Assembly: GCA_020403265.1 (NCBI GenBank)
Contig: JADBXZ010000051.1
Span: forward strand, 62,001-126,000
Length of the DNA: 64,000 nt
DNA from: Bacteroidota bacterium
GTDB taxonomy: Bacteria > Bacteroidota > Bacteroidia > B-17B0 > Aurantibacillaceae
Direction: 5' to 3'
Notes under the pieces: model-generated
Databases searched by the model: none
What the model was told of the DNA's origin: nothing
What the model saw: the letters and a program-made list of their open reading frames with translations, nothing else
Position numbers and translations under genes: made by a program
Shown here: positions 43,963-53,428 of the stretch, piece after piece
Position numbering within the stretch: position 1 is the stretch's first letter
Layout: each line of letters opens with the position of its first letter

Positions 43963-44955
43963 TCAACTGCTACTTAGGGTTAAAATTGGCGCCTTTATCC
44001 CATTACCAAAAAATAAATTTGTATTCGTAAATACTTTTGTTTCGTCGTAATTACCTGAATCAATAAAACTTTGAAGCAGTTTAGCACCTCCCTCCACAAT
44101 TACACTTTGGATTCCTAAATCATGCAAACAACTGTTTAGTTCCTTAAAAAAATTATTCCCAAAATCTATTTTAAGGTAAGTATGTAAACCTTCTTGTTTG
44201 TTATAGGAGGCATTGAGTATAATAGTTCTTGACGCGTTATTATATACCTTATGTGTCTTTGGAACCTCTAAATCACGATCAAGAACAATGCGAATAGGAT
44301 TCTTGCCTTTTACCAACCGCGCAGTTAATTCAGGATTATCCCACAGAGCTGTATTTTTACCAACCATAATTGCCATTTCGCCGGCTCTTAACTGATGAGA
44401 GGCGATTTGTTGTGCTTCGTCTCCAATTAAATTTTCGTTTCTGTTTTCCGGAATCGGCCATCGGCTTATAAAGCCATCAGTCGTTTGTGCCCATTTTAAG
44501 ATATAATAGGGTCTCTTTTTTACGTGAAATGTAAAGAAGCGTTTATTAAGTTCTAAACCTTCTTTTTCCAACACACCGGTTACCACCTCAACGCCCGCAT
44601 TTCGTAATTTTTTAATGCCCTTGCCTGCTACTAAAGGATTAGGATCTAGATTACAAATTACAACTTTATTAAAACCCTTCTGCACAATTAAATCTGCACA
44701 GGGTGGTGTTTTACCAAAGTGGCTGCATGGTTCAAGCGTAACAAATAAGGTGCATTCCTCAGGTTTTATAGTTGGTGAGAGATGATTGATAGCATTAACT
44801 TCTGCATGTGCCTCGCCAAATTTTTCATGAAAACCACTTGAAACTACTTCCCCGTTATGTACAATAACACAGCCTACCATTGGGTTTGGCTGTACATTGG
44901 GCCAACCCTGAGCCGCTAAATTCAAGGCTTTTTGCATCAAAAAACTGTTGTCCAC
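43963..44955 (-). CDS. ribD: Bifunctional riboflavin biosynthesis protein RibD
   Basis: Deaminates the pyrimidine intermediate (2,5-diamino-6-ribosylamino-pyrimidinone 5'-phosphate) and then reduces its ribosyl chain, the second and third steps of riboflavin synthesis. The N-terminal deaminase domain carries the zinc site: GEAHAEVNAINHL near residue 48 and LEPCSHFGKTPPCADLIV near 74-91. The C-terminal reductase domain (from ~145) has LKWAQTTDGFISR and VIVEGGAKLLQSFIDSG. The length of 330 aa is slightly short but complete. It is divergent from ffh, with 56 bases between the starts and a shared promoter region. Confidence 0.95.
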   Translation of the reverse strand: MDNSFLMQKALNLAAQGWPNVQPNPMVGCVIVHNGEVVSSGFHEKFGEAHAEVNAINHLSPTIKPEECTLFVTLEPCSHFGKTPPCADLIVQKGFNKVVICNLDPNPLVAGKGIKKLRNAGVEVVTGVLEKEGLELNKRFFTFHVKKRPYYILKWAQTTDGFISRWPIPENRNENLIGDEAQQIASHQLRAGEMAIMVGKNTALWDNPELTARLVKGKNPIRIVLDRDLEVPKTHKVYNNASRTIILNASYNKQEGLHTYLKIDFGNNFFKELNSCLHDLGIQSVIVEGGAKLLQSFIDSGNYDETKVFTNTNLFFGNGIKAPILTLSSS

Positions 44956-44982
44956 GATACTTCAAAATTAAGGTAATTTATT

Positions 44983-44990
44983 TATCTTTG
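44983..44990 (+). promoter_or_regulatory. -7 box of the ffh promoter
   Basis: TATCTTTG is a perfect match to the Bacteroidota -7 consensus TAnnTTTG, 21 bases before the ffh start codon. The nearest upstream TTG (44948-44950) is farther away than the usual spacing. Confidence 0.55.
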
Positions 44991-45011
44991 TTATCCAAAT
45001 TCTATTTAAAA

Positions 45012-46367
45012 ATGTTTGATAACCTACAAGATAAGCTAGACAGAGCTTTAAAAACCTTAAAAGGTCAGGGCAAGATTACAGAAATCAACGTTGCAGAAAC
45101 ACTGAAAGAAGTACGTAAGGCTTTATTAGACGCCGATGTTAACTATAAAGTAGCCAAACAGTTTACTGATACCGTTAAGGAAAAAGCGTTGGGGCAAAAC
45201 GTTTTAACCAGCGTGTCCCCGGGTCAATTATTAGTAAAGATTACGCATGATGAACTTGCCGTTCTCATGGGTGGTACCAAAGAAGATATTTACCTTGGCG
45301 GAAACCCAACCATTATTTTAATGAGTGGATTACAGGGTAGCGGTAAAACAACCTTTACCGGTAAATTAGCCAATTATTTAAAAACCAAAAAAGGTAAAAA
45401 CCCTTTAATGGTTGCCTGCGACGTTTATCGTCCGGCTGCGATTGATCAATTGCATGTTTTAGGAGAGCAGATTGGGGTTAGTGTATTTAGCAATAAAGAA
45501 GAAAAAAATCCTATCAAAATTGCAGAAGCCGCCATTAAACAAGCTAAAGAAAATGGTAACTCTGTAGTTTTAATAGATACTGCGGGTCGTTTAGCTGTTG
45601 ATGAACAAATGATGAATGAAATTTCGGATCTTAAAAAAGTAATTAAGCCGAATGAAATTTTATTTGTTGTAGATAGCATGACCGGACAGGATGCCGTTAA
45701 TACAGCAAAAGCATTTAACGATCGTCTTGATTTTGATGGTGTTATTTTAACCAAATTAGATGGTGATACACGTGGTGGTGCGGCACTTTCAATTAAAAGT
45801 GTAGTTAATAAACCAATTAAATTTATTGGTACAGGCGAAAAAATGGAAGCTCTGGATGTGTTTTATCCTGAAAGGATGGCTGACCGGATCTTGGGGATGG
45901 GTGACGTTGTAACCTTAGTTGAAAGAGCACAAGAACAATTTAACGAAGAAGAAGCGCGTAAACTCAATAAAAAAATTGCTACCAATAAATTTGATTTTAA
46001 TGACTTTTTAGCTCAATTAAATCAAATTAAAAAAATGGGTAACGTAAAAGATTTGATGGGTATGATTCCGGGTGTAGGCAAAGCCATAAAGGATGTTGAT
46101 ATTAATGACGATGCGTTTAAAGGCATTGAAGCAATTATTTTTAGCATGACACCAAGTGAAAGAGGAAATCCGGATTTAATTAACGGCAGCAGAAGACAAC
46201 GCATTGCCAAAGGTAGTGGACAGGGCATACAGGAAGTTAATAAACTATTAAAACAATTTGAAGACACTCGTAAAATGATGCGCATGATGAACGACAAAAA
46301 TGCAATGTCAAAATTAATGCGTAATATGCCTAAAGGCATGATGGGTGGCGGAATGCCGAAGATGTAA
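45012..46367 (+). CDS. ffh: Signal recognition particle protein
   Basis: GTPase of the signal recognition particle; with 4.5S RNA it targets nascent inner-membrane proteins to FtsY. The N-domain begins MFDNLQDKLDRALKTL. The G-domain has the P-loop MSGLQGSGKTTFTGKLA near residue 106 and DVYRPAAIDQLHVLGEQIGV, DTAGRLAVDEQMM, TKLDGDTRGGAALS and GTGEKMEALDVF. The methionine-rich M-domain ends KLMRNMPKGMMGGGMPKM. I choose ATG at 45012 (451 aa): the longer open frame upstream adds 44 residues foreign to the family and runs into ribD. The SRP RNA gene is not in this window. Confidence 0.97.
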   Translation: MFDNLQDKLDRALKTLKGQGKITEINVAETLKEVRKALLDADVNYKVAKQFTDTVKEKALGQNVLTSVSPGQLLVKITHDELAVLMGGTKEDIYLGGNPTIILMSGLQGSGKTTFTGKLANYLKTKKGKNPLMVACDVYRPAAIDQLHVLGEQIGVSVFSNKEEKNPIKIAEAAIKQAKENGNSVVLIDTAGRLAVDEQMMNEISDLKKVIKPNEILFVVDSMTGQDAVNTAKAFNDRLDFDGVILTKLDGDTRGGAALSIKSVVNKPIKFIGTGEKMEALDVFYPERMADRILGMGDVVTLVERAQEQFNEEEARKLNKKIATNKFDFNDFLAQLNQIKKMGNVKDLMGMIPGVGKAIKDVDINDDAFKGIEAIIFSMTPSERGNPDLINGSRRQRIAKGSGQGIQEVNKLLKQFEDTRKMMRMMNDKNAMSKLMRNMPKGMMGGGMPKM

Positions 46368-46380
46368 TTAAGAGTTATAA

Positions 46381-48351
46381 ATGAACCGAATTAAACAGTT
46401 AGCATTAGTTTGGGCGCTGATGTTGAATAATATCTCTTTTGGTCAGATTTTTAATGCTATTCCAATCACCTTTCCAGATTCGAACATTTTTAAAATTGAC
46501 ATAAATGAAACTGAGTACAAAGAAAATTTGTATAATAAGTATCGCAAAACCTTTTTGTTTAAAAATCGTTTAAATGATTTTATTGAAATCTCTGCTGAAG
46601 AAAAGTTAAAATGGAATACCAGTAATTTTCTTTATGATATTTATTATAAGGAAAATGCCTATCTGAAAAAAATTGTTGATGTATGCATTAATGAAAACAA
46701 AAGCGTAAAAGGCAATTATAAGGTCAACTTAATAAAGGATGCCAGTATTAATGCTTTTACCATGGAAGATGAAACAATTTATACAAATATTGGTTTAGTA
46801 GCCCACTTAAATAATGAAGCTGAATTGGCCGCAGTATTTGCTCATGAAATTGGCCATGTTAATGAACAGCACTCGCAAAAAAGATTCAAGAAATACAGAA
46901 ATTTAATTGTCTGGAGTATTTTCTTTCAATTAAGTCGCACCTACGAACTTGGTGTTAAGTACCTATTAATAGCTAAATACTTTCACCATTTGCGCAAACA
47001 AGAAAAACAAAGTGATAATTATACAACTAATATTTTCAAACAAAATCACTACTCAATTAATGCGATTTTGGAAGTGGAAAAAACGTTTACTGAATTTGAG
47101 AAAAAAGAAAAAAATAAACTCGACTACAAAAAATACTCTGACTTATACCGAACACATCCAAAATCCTTTAAAAGATATAAACGTTTAAAAAAGCAAGTAA
47201 GGCATCTTAAACCCGAAGGGAGAGATAATTTTTTAGTAGACCCGGTTTACTTTCAAAAAATAAAGGATTTAGCAGTTTATGAGTCTGCTTTTTTAAATTT
47301 CAGAAATTCTGAATATTCTGCCTGTATAGAGCAGTGCTATTATGAATATCTTAATAATAAAACTAATGAATTTTTTAAGTTGATGCTATATAAAGCCATT
47401 CATCGCAAAATACAATTGAATCCATCTATTATCAATAAAAATTTTATCACTAGCAATTATAAATTTTACAACAAAACAATTGATGAATGTTTAAATGAGG
47501 TTTATGGCTCTAAAATGAAAATTAACGATTCAAACAAAAAGTTACAATTAATTACTTGGAAGGATGCTGAAATTTACTTTTATAATGAATGTTTAAATGG
47601 CAGTAAAACATTAAGCTTATACGTTAATGCACAAACAGACAGCATCAATAAACCAATAGTCCAACTATCAAAATTTGAAGGTTATTTAATCCATCAAATG
47701 AAAGCAATCACCCCTTCTGAAGAAAAAGTAAGAATACCGGTTATTTGTAACAGGATTTATGAAAAAAGAATGTTAGGTAAAACTGTACTAAACAATACAG
47801 CAGCGGGATCAGAACACTACGCTACTATAAGTAACTTTATTTCTAATTTAAACAGCGAATACAAATCAAAAATAGACTCCATTTTTCGTTTCATTGTAAA
47901 AGATTCTTTAAACAACTATGATCAAGAAATGCTTCAACCTAAATTGGATGAAATTTCATACAAAGCCATCAATGCTCAATTTGATGATGCCACTGAAAAA
48001 CAAATCAGACGATTCATTTTTAGAACAAAAAATCAGCACAAAGCCGTTCAGGTTAACCTTAAAGAATATTTTCCGGATTTATATGTTTATGCTGCCAATC
48101 ACCATACCAATTTAATGATCATTTACGATCTTATTTTGCCATACAGAAACGTGATTTCGAATAATGGTGGCTATAAACAATATAATTTTAATATCAATTA
48201 TTTAATAATAGATTTTAAAAACAATATCATTCAACCAAAAATATACAGATCGGATTTTACTTTCGTTAACCCTGCAGCCTGTAGCATTATAATGGATGAT
48301 TTTTTAAACTACTTAACAAAAATGGTACAAGAATTTAGAAATAATCGTTAA
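46381..48351 (+). CDS. M48 family metalloprotease, secreted
   Basis: Zinc metalloprotease of the M48 (BepA/LoiP/HtpX-like) group. The signal peptide is MNRIKQLALVWALMLNNISFGQ. The zinc site HEIGH stands in AAVFAHEIGHVNEQHSQKR near residue 155, preceded by NAFTMEDETIYTNIGLV, the typical substrate-cleft region. Downstream EKQSDNYTTN has an acidic residue where the third ligand (E in E-x-D) would be expected, but the motif is degenerate (EKQSD). Most of the remaining 400 residues, with many Lys, Tyr and Asn, have no recognised domain. It starts 13 bases after ffh. Confidence 0.82.
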   Translation: MNRIKQLALVWALMLNNISFGQIFNAIPITFPDSNIFKIDINETEYKENLYNKYRKTFLFKNRLNDFIEISAEEKLKWNTSNFLYDIYYKENAYLKKIVDVCINENKSVKGNYKVNLIKDASINAFTMEDETIYTNIGLVAHLNNEAELAAVFAHEIGHVNEQHSQKRFKKYRNLIVWSIFFQLSRTYELGVKYLLIAKYFHHLRKQEKQSDNYTTNIFKQNHYSINAILEVEKTFTEFEKKEKNKLDYKKYSDLYRTHPKSFKRYKRLKKQVRHLKPEGRDNFLVDPVYFQKIKDLAVYESAFLNFRNSEYSACIEQCYYEYLNNKTNEFFKLMLYKAIHRKIQLNPSIINKNFITSNYKFYNKTIDECLNEVYGSKMKINDSNKKLQLITWKDAEIYFYNECLNGSKTLSLYVNAQTDSINKPIVQLSKFEGYLIHQMKAITPSEEKVRIPVICNRIYEKRMLGKTVLNNTAAGSEHYATISNFISNLNSEYKSKIDSIFRFIVKDSLNNYDQEMLQPKLDEISYKAINAQFDDATEKQIRRFIFRTKNQHKAVQVNLKEYFPDLYVYAANHHTNLMIIYDLILPYRNVISNNGGYKQYNFNINYLIIDFKNNIIQPKIYRSDFTFVNPAACSIIMDDFLNYLTKMVQEFRNNR

Positions 48352-48424
48352 GACTTTTAAAACACTTAACAATATAGTTGCCACTAACATTAATCTTACA
48401 AACAATACATGTTACGAGACTAAA

Positions 48425-49177
48425 TTAATAACCATTGAACCTCTTCTCTGCCTCATCCCAATTCACAACATTCCACCAAGCATTAATATAATCTTTTCTC
48501 TTGTTTTGATGTTTAAGGTAATAAGCATGTTCCCATACATCCAAAGCAAGAATTGGTTTTGCTACTGCCTCAAACTGAGTTGCTTCATCTATTTTCATCA
48601 AGGGATTGTCCTGATTAGCTGTTGTTACAATTTTTAACTTGGAATTTTGAAGCACCAACCAACACCAGCCGCTCCCAAATATTTTAAGTGCAGTTTCTGA
48701 AAATTGGTTTTTAAATTCATCAACCGATTTAAATTCTTTTATTATAGCTTCAGTTAATTTTGCTTTAGGTATATTAATTTCACTTTTCGGATTTGGTTTT
48801 AATAAACTCCAAAATAGTGTGTGATTATAATGCCCGCCTAAATTATTTCGAATGGCAGCCTGCGTAAATCTATCAATATGTGTGCATTTAACTTCATCTG
48901 AACTAAGGTAATCAATGTTTGTACTTTTAATGGCATTCAATTTATCTATATAACCTTGATGATGCTTGGTGTAATGAATTTCCATTGTTTTGGCATCAAT
49001 GTGTGGTTCTAACTCATCAAAACGATAATTTAATTTTGGAAGGGTAAATGCATTTTCACCAAGCGCGCTAAGCGCTTGTTCGGCTTTTTCAATTTTCTCT
49101 TGCCCAATTAAATTAGTTGCAATACTAGCTAAACCAAGCAAACCCGATTTTTTTAAAAAATCTCTTCTGTCCGACAT
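48425..49177 (-). CDS. sod: Fe/Mn superoxide dismutase with Tat signal
   Basis: Dismutates superoxide to oxygen and peroxide. The N-terminus MSDRRDFLKKSGLLGLASIA carries a twin-arginine motif (RRDFLKK) and a hydrophobic stretch, so the folded metalloenzyme is probably exported to the periplasm through Tat. The SOD domain starts at FTLPKLNYRFDELEPHID. Metal ligands: His in MEIHYTKHHQGY, His in GGHYNHTLFWSLL, and Asp and His in LDVWEHAYYLKH. The Fe/Mn preference cannot be decided by eye. It is the last gene of a run with the biotin carrier, a hypothetical protein and pepA on the same strand, one base after the biotin-carrier stop. Confidence 0.92.
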   Translation of the reverse strand: MSDRRDFLKKSGLLGLASIATNLIGQEKIEKAEQALSALGENAFTLPKLNYRFDELEPHIDAKTMEIHYTKHHQGYIDKLNAIKSTNIDYLSSDEVKCTHIDRFTQAAIRNNLGGHYNHTLFWSLLKPNPKSEINIPKAKLTEAIIKEFKSVDEFKNQFSETALKIFGSGWCWLVLQNSKLKIVTTANQDNPLMKIDEATQFEAVAKPILALDVWEHAYYLKHQNKRKDYINAWWNVVNWDEAEKRFNGY

Positions 49178-49178
49178 C

Positions 49179-49691
49179 TTAAAATTGTATTAAAACTTGA
49201 TTCTTTTCAACCGCAGTGCCTTTAACAGCCACCACTTTTTTTACCTGCCCATCAGCTGAGGCTTTTAAACTATTTTCCATTTTCATTGCCTCAAGTATTA
49301 GTAATGTATCTCCTTTTTTCACCTCATCACCTTCCTTTACTAAAATAGATAAAACCATTCCAGGCATTGGTGCTTTAACATCAGAAACTTTTTTTGCAGT
49401 TAAATTATCTAAGCCAAGATTTTTTAATAATTCATCAAATTTATCTTTTAAACTTAGCGTGTATCGCACAGCGTTAATTTTCAAGACCATGGTCTTATCG
49501 TCTTGGTTAATTTTAATTACCTCAACATTATACGAATTATTGTTGTAGATAAAATGAAACTGATGATCATTAATCTTGATAAAGTTGCCATTTACTTCTT
49601 TATCATTTAACATTCCTTCAAAAATAGTTCCATTCGTTTTTAAATCCGCTTTAAAACTCGTTCCGTTTTGATTTGTAACCGTGTAGCTCAT
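49179..49691 (-). CDS. Biotin/lipoyl-binding carrier protein (carboxylase BCCP-type)
   Basis: Carrier subunit of a biotin-dependent carboxylase, probably acyl-CoA (propionyl- or acetyl-CoA type). The C-terminal ~75 residues form the biotinyl domain: PMPGMVLSILVKEGDEVKKG, then the biotinylation motif LEAMKMENSL with its lysine near residue 136, then VEKNQVLIQF. The N-terminal ~90 residues are a beta-rich region as in the freestanding carriers of Bacteroidota propionyl-CoA carboxylases. The carboxylase and carboxyltransferase subunits are not encoded nearby. It lies between the hypothetical protein (6 bases) and sod in one run of genes. Confidence 0.88.
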   Translation of the reverse strand: MSYTVTNQNGTSFKADLKTNGTIFEGMLNDKEVNGNFIKINDHQFHFIYNNNSYNVEVIKINQDDKTMVLKINAVRYTLSLKDKFDELLKNLGLDNLTAKKVSDVKAPMPGMVLSILVKEGDEVKKGDTLLILEAMKMENSLKASADGQVKKVVAVKGTAVEKNQVLIQF

Positions 49692-49697
49692 GTTTAA

Positions 49698-50801
49698 TTA
49701 TTCATTTATAAATCCAATCAGTGTTAGTACATCTTCGCAATCAACACTCTCCCACTTTTGTTTATTGAAATTCCATACGCCAAGGCCTTGCTGATAACTA
49801 TCAGCACCCATTACAATTTCTTTTACCATGGCAGCAATATTAGTGGAGGTTTTAAAATTTTTCGGTTGAAAATGATACTTTCCGGATTCTGTGTTTTTAT
49901 ACTTAACTATTCTTCCACTCCCGGCTAACTTGCATTCATAACTGAATCCGTTTTCTTCCTTGCTAAATTGTAAATCACTTACTTGATTTTTTGCGATATC
50001 AATCAATACCTGTTTTTGGCCAATGAAAACTAAATATTCAGAAGCTGAGAGTTTAGATAAACGCGCTACTTGTTTATCAGAAATTACAGCAACCTTTCCT
50101 ATTAGGGTTTGCGCCTTTGTGTCTACATTAACTTTAAAAAAACTCATCTCCGTATTTTCTTTATTAAAATAGGTATAAACAAAATTAAAGTTATCTAACC
50201 ACCATAAAAGAGGATCAGGCTTCGACCCATCTGCTGTTTGCCCAAAACCTGCATCGGCAACCAATTGTACCTTTGGCTTATTCATTGGATACAAAAACAA
50301 TTTATAGGGCGCTGTTGTTTTGTCAAACTCCACATCTTGTCCTGCTTTTGCTTTAAATGTTAAGCTTTTTACTTCGCTATAGCTATGAGTTTTGAAATTA
50401 TACACGGAGTAAAATTTACCCTTAAAAGCATCGTTGGTGTAATAAACCGCACTGTCATTTGCTAACCTGACCAAATTTGCGCGTCCGTCGAATAATACCT
50501 TCTTTTCTTTTAAATCTATAATGTTTCCAATTCCGGTTACCAGATATCTGTTATTATAAATTTGATTTGTACCTAAATCTGTTCTTAAATAGTCCTTTCC
50601 TTCTTTCTTTCCATTAATTGTCAAAATTTCATCTCTACCAACATAATGCCCGTTTAAAATATGATAGTTATAAATTTTCTGTTTAAAATCTCCTTTTCCA
50701 CCCGGATCAACATGCACAACAATCAATCCCTGCTTCACTTCTTGAGCAGTAAAAAGTGTTGCACACAAACAAAAAAACAAACTTAAAATATTTCTTGTCA
50801 T
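49698..50801 (-). CDS. Hypothetical secreted protein
   Basis: Not recognised. The signal peptide is MTRNILSLFFCLCATLFTAQ. The mature 345 residues are Lys-rich with beta-type strands (KEKKVLFDGRANLVRLANDS, YYTNDAFKGKFYSVYNFKTH), suggesting a propeller. There is no lipobox and no T9SS domain, so it is expected in the periplasm. Its start overlaps the pepA stop by one base, and the biotin carrier follows after six bases, so it belongs to that transcript; the link in function is unknown. Confidence 0.6.
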   Translation of the reverse strand: MTRNILSLFFCLCATLFTAQEVKQGLIVVHVDPGGKGDFKQKIYNYHILNGHYVGRDEILTINGKKEGKDYLRTDLGTNQIYNNRYLVTGIGNIIDLKEKKVLFDGRANLVRLANDSAVYYTNDAFKGKFYSVYNFKTHSYSEVKSLTFKAKAGQDVEFDKTTAPYKLFLYPMNKPKVQLVADAGFGQTADGSKPDPLLWWLDNFNFVYTYFNKENTEMSFFKVNVDTKAQTLIGKVAVISDKQVARLSKLSASEYLVFIGQKQVLIDIAKNQVSDLQFSKEENGFSYECKLAGSGRIVKYKNTESGKYHFQPKNFKTSTNIAAMVKEIVMGADSYQQGLGVWNFNKQKWESVDCEDVLTLIGFINE

Positions 50802-52228
50802 TATAAATTTTTAAAGAAGTCAAATAAAAATCTCACGCCCCAACCTGTAGCTCCTTTACCTCTGTAACTATCTTTTGCAGATAAAAATGCCGGGCCGGCA
50901 ATGTCTAAATGGAAATAAGGATAGTCTGTAAACTTTTGAAGAAATTTTCCGGCAGTAATACTGCCGGCATATGGTCCGCCAATATTTTTTTGATCGGCAA
51001 TATCGCTTTTTAATAAATCATTGTAATCATCCCAAAAAGGAAATTCAGCAATACGCTCATTAACAGTTTCAGCAGCAGTATGAATTTTTTTCTTAATTGA
51101 TTCATCCGCTGTACCCATTCCAACCATGGCAAAAGTACCAATTGCTGCAACAGCTGCACCTGTTAAGGTAGCCAAATCCATTACTAAAGCCGGCTTATAT
51201 TTTTTAGCATAGTGCAAAGCATCTGCTAAAATCATTCTGCCCTCTGCATCTGAATTAAGCATTTCAACCGTGCTTCCATCCATCATAGTAATAATGTCTC
51301 CGGGAGCAAACGCATTAAATCCGGGGCGGTTATCTGTGGCTGGCACCAAAGCAATAACATGAACATTTAACTTGGCTTTTGCGATGGCATACATTGCACA
51401 GCCAACAGCGGCTGCCCCTGCCATATCACATTTCATTGAGTCCATACTGTTTGGAGTTGGCTTTAAACTTAACCCCCCGGTATCGTATACAACACCCTTG
51501 CCCACCAAAACATAAGGTTGTTTATTTTTTGGTTTAGCGGGTTTATATTCCAATATAGAAAAAGTTGGTTCATCTACACTTCCGGCATTTACAGCCAGTA
51601 AGCCGCCCATTTTGAGTTGCTTTATTTTAGCCTTATTAAAAACTTCAACTTTAAAACCTGCCTCCTTACCCATTTGTTTAAAAGCATTGGCTAATCCTAT
51701 TGCATTTAAAACATTTACAGGCTCATTAACAAGATTTCGTGCCTTAAATGTGGCTTGACAGACATAATTTAACTGATCAACTTTTGCATTATTGATTTTA
51801 GAATTAGCAATGTAAACAGATTTTAAACTATTCAACCCTTTTTTATCTTTGGTTTTATGATGAATGAATTGATAATTACTTAGACAAAGACCTTCCGCTG
51901 CAGCCAGACTTAAATCATCTATCTTTGTTTGATTGTATATGTAAACATCTGATTTTTTGGAAGCATTTAATGCGTCGCAAAAACCGGCTGCATGTTTCCT
52001 GATTTTTTCGTTCAACGCATGTTCCCCGGTTTTTGTGTCAATAATTAAGATATTGATAAGTTTGCCAATGTAATTGTATTGGAGTGATTTTACATCTTCC
52101 TTTTTCAATTGTTCTAAAATGTAACTTTCAACTTTTTCGGGTAGCCCAAATTCGTTTTTAAACTTTTCAGTTAAAACTAAAACATTTGATTGTGTGTTAA
52201 GATTATTTTTAATAGAAATAGTAGCCAT
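50801..52228 (-). CDS. pepA: Leucyl aminopeptidase, M17 family
   Basis: Cytoplasmic di-metal aminopeptidase removing N-terminal residues from peptides. The catalytic domain carries VGKGVVYDTGGLSLKP near residue 245 (metal-binding Lys and Asp), MKCDMAGAAAVG near 268, and the family signature NSDAEGRMILADAL near 327. The last is followed by DLATLTGAAVAAIG and ends with AGPAFLSAKDSYRGKGATGWGVR. The N-terminal ~150 residues form the less conserved macro-like domain. The length of 475 aa is typical. It heads a four-gene run (pepA, hypothetical, biotin carrier, sod). Confidence 0.95.
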   Translation of the reverse strand: MATISIKNNLNTQSNVLVLTEKFKNEFGLPEKVESYILEQLKKEDVKSLQYNYIGKLINILIIDTKTGEHALNEKIRKHAAGFCDALNASKKSDVYIYNQTKIDDLSLAAAEGLCLSNYQFIHHKTKDKKGLNSLKSVYIANSKINNAKVDQLNYVCQATFKARNLVNEPVNVLNAIGLANAFKQMGKEAGFKVEVFNKAKIKQLKMGGLLAVNAGSVDEPTFSILEYKPAKPKNKQPYVLVGKGVVYDTGGLSLKPTPNSMDSMKCDMAGAAAVGCAMYAIAKAKLNVHVIALVPATDNRPGFNAFAPGDIITMMDGSTVEMLNSDAEGRMILADALHYAKKYKPALVMDLATLTGAAVAAIGTFAMVGMGTADESIKKKIHTAAETVNERIAEFPFWDDYNDLLKSDIADQKNIGGPYAGSITAGKFLQKFTDYPYFHLDIAGPAFLSAKDSYRGKGATGWGVRFLFDFFKNL

Positions 52229-52310
52229 GGTATAGTTTATTTAGGAGTTGAAGGTAACTGAATTAATGAACAATTCCAAACTAAAGACTTAAAAAAAGTA
52301 CCCGAAAAGC

Positions 52311-52793
52311 CTACTTTAATTTCAGCCAATTGATGATTTTAGGGGAATCAGGCTGACGCCATGGAAATAAATAATCATGAAATGTTCCATCTTCATTAAT
52401 GAGGTATTTTTGGAAATTCCACCAAACTTTGGAGTTACTTTTACCGTTTAATTCCTTTTTAGTTAACCATTGATAAACGGGATGAGTGTTTTCTTTAATT
52501 GAAATCTTTTCCATCATTAAAAAATCTACACTAAAATTTATTAAACAAAATGAATTTATTTCTTCGTTACTAGCGCTATCTTGTTGCTTAAAGTCGTTAC
52601 AAGGAAATCCTATAATGGTTAACTGATCTTCATATTCTTCATGTAATTTTTGAAGTCCCCCAAGCTGTGGCGTTAAACCACATTGACTGGCAGTATTCAC
52701 AATCAAAACTTTTTTACCAATTAATTCAGAAAATAGAAATTCTCCTCCCTTAATAGTTTTTGCTTTGAGATCATAAAAACTTGGGTATTGCAT
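52311..52793 (-). CDS. Glutathione peroxidase family (thiol peroxidase)
   Basis: Cysteine-type glutathione peroxidase homolog that reduces hydroperoxides, in bacteria usually with thioredoxin. The peroxidatic cysteine stands in VNTASQCGLTPQLGGLQ near residue 38. The second conserved block is IIGFPCNDFKQQD near 72, with a Gln, and the tryptophan block is SKVWWNFQKYLINEDG. Position 77 is Asp where most members have Gln (GFPCNQF), a mild deviation. I take ATG at 52793 (160 aa) over a TTG three codons earlier. No signal peptide is seen, so it is cytoplasmic. Confidence 0.92.
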   Translation of the reverse strand: MQYPSFYDLKAKTIKGGEFLFSELIGKKVLIVNTASQCGLTPQLGGLQKLHEEYEDQLTIIGFPCNDFKQQDSASNEEINSFCLINFSVDFLMMEKISIKENTHPVYQWLTKKELNGKSNSKVWWNFQKYLINEDGTFHDYLFPWRQPDSPKIINWLKLK

Positions 52794-52858
52794 AATTACC
52801 AAACATTAATTATTTAAATTTGTTTAAAGCATAAGGTATCGACCAACAATTTAAAAAT

Positions 52859-53428
52859 ATTCATCAAAAATTAAAAAGTAATCTTTGGATACTTCTTTTT
52901 CTGTTACTTGGAGTTAAAGTTAGTAATTCTCAAACGATAATATGGAAACAAGATAGATTACTCAATTGGAGCGATTTTAAAGGAAAGCCTGAACGAAGGT
53001 TTGCTGTCGCTTCTACTGTTTACAATATTGAAATGCTTACTTACCATGAAAATAACAACCAATACACCATCAATACCTATGCCGTATTTTATTGTAAAGA
53101 TTCTTGGAAAAGGAAAGAATGGATAAGCGATGTTATTTTAAAACATGAACAAAAACATTTTGACCTAGCAGAATTATACGCGCGAAAAATGAGAGCAGAA
53201 CTAAGTAAGCTGTTGGTGAAAAATTACGCTGAATTAAAACTAAAAACAGATGAAATTTATTATAGACTCGAAAAAGAAATGGATAAAATTCAGGATCAAT
53301 ACGATGATGAAACAGAAGGAAGTATGAACTCTATTAAACAACTTGAATGGGAAAATTTTATAGCTTCAGAATTAATCAAATTAAATAAATTCAAAGACTC
53401 GGTTGTTTCTGTTAATTTTGTGAATTGA
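52859..53428 (+). CDS. DUF922-like secreted protein, probably starting at a non-ATG codon
   Basis: The frame is open from 52835 to 53428. From 52859 it encodes HQKLKSNLWILLFLLLGVKV then SNSQ, a textbook signal peptide, followed by TIIWKQDRLLNWSDFKGKPE, the start typical of DUF922 proteins. The conserved HEQKHFD, which resembles a metal-binding helix, is near residue 100. No ATG, GTG or TTG exists upstream of the signal sequence. The first ATG (53033) lies inside the domain and would delete the signal peptide and the WSDFKG strand. ATT at 52859 is the best candidate start, with ATC at 52838 as an alternative. The 3' end overlaps the convergent next gene by 17 bases. Confidence 0.72.
   Translation: MHQKLKSNLWILLFLLLGVKVSNSQTIIWKQDRLLNWSDFKGKPERRFAVASTVYNIEMLTYHENNNQYTINTYAVFYCKDSWKRKEWISDVILKHEQKHFDLAELYARKMRAELSKLLVKNYAELKLKTDEIYYRLEKEMDKIQDQYDDETEGSMNSIKQLEWENFIASELIKLNKFKDSVVSVNFVN

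Noticed and set aside
44880-45011. 44-residue N-terminal extension of Ffh
   Set aside because: Overlaps ribD and its promoter region; Ffh proteins start MFDNLQDKL.
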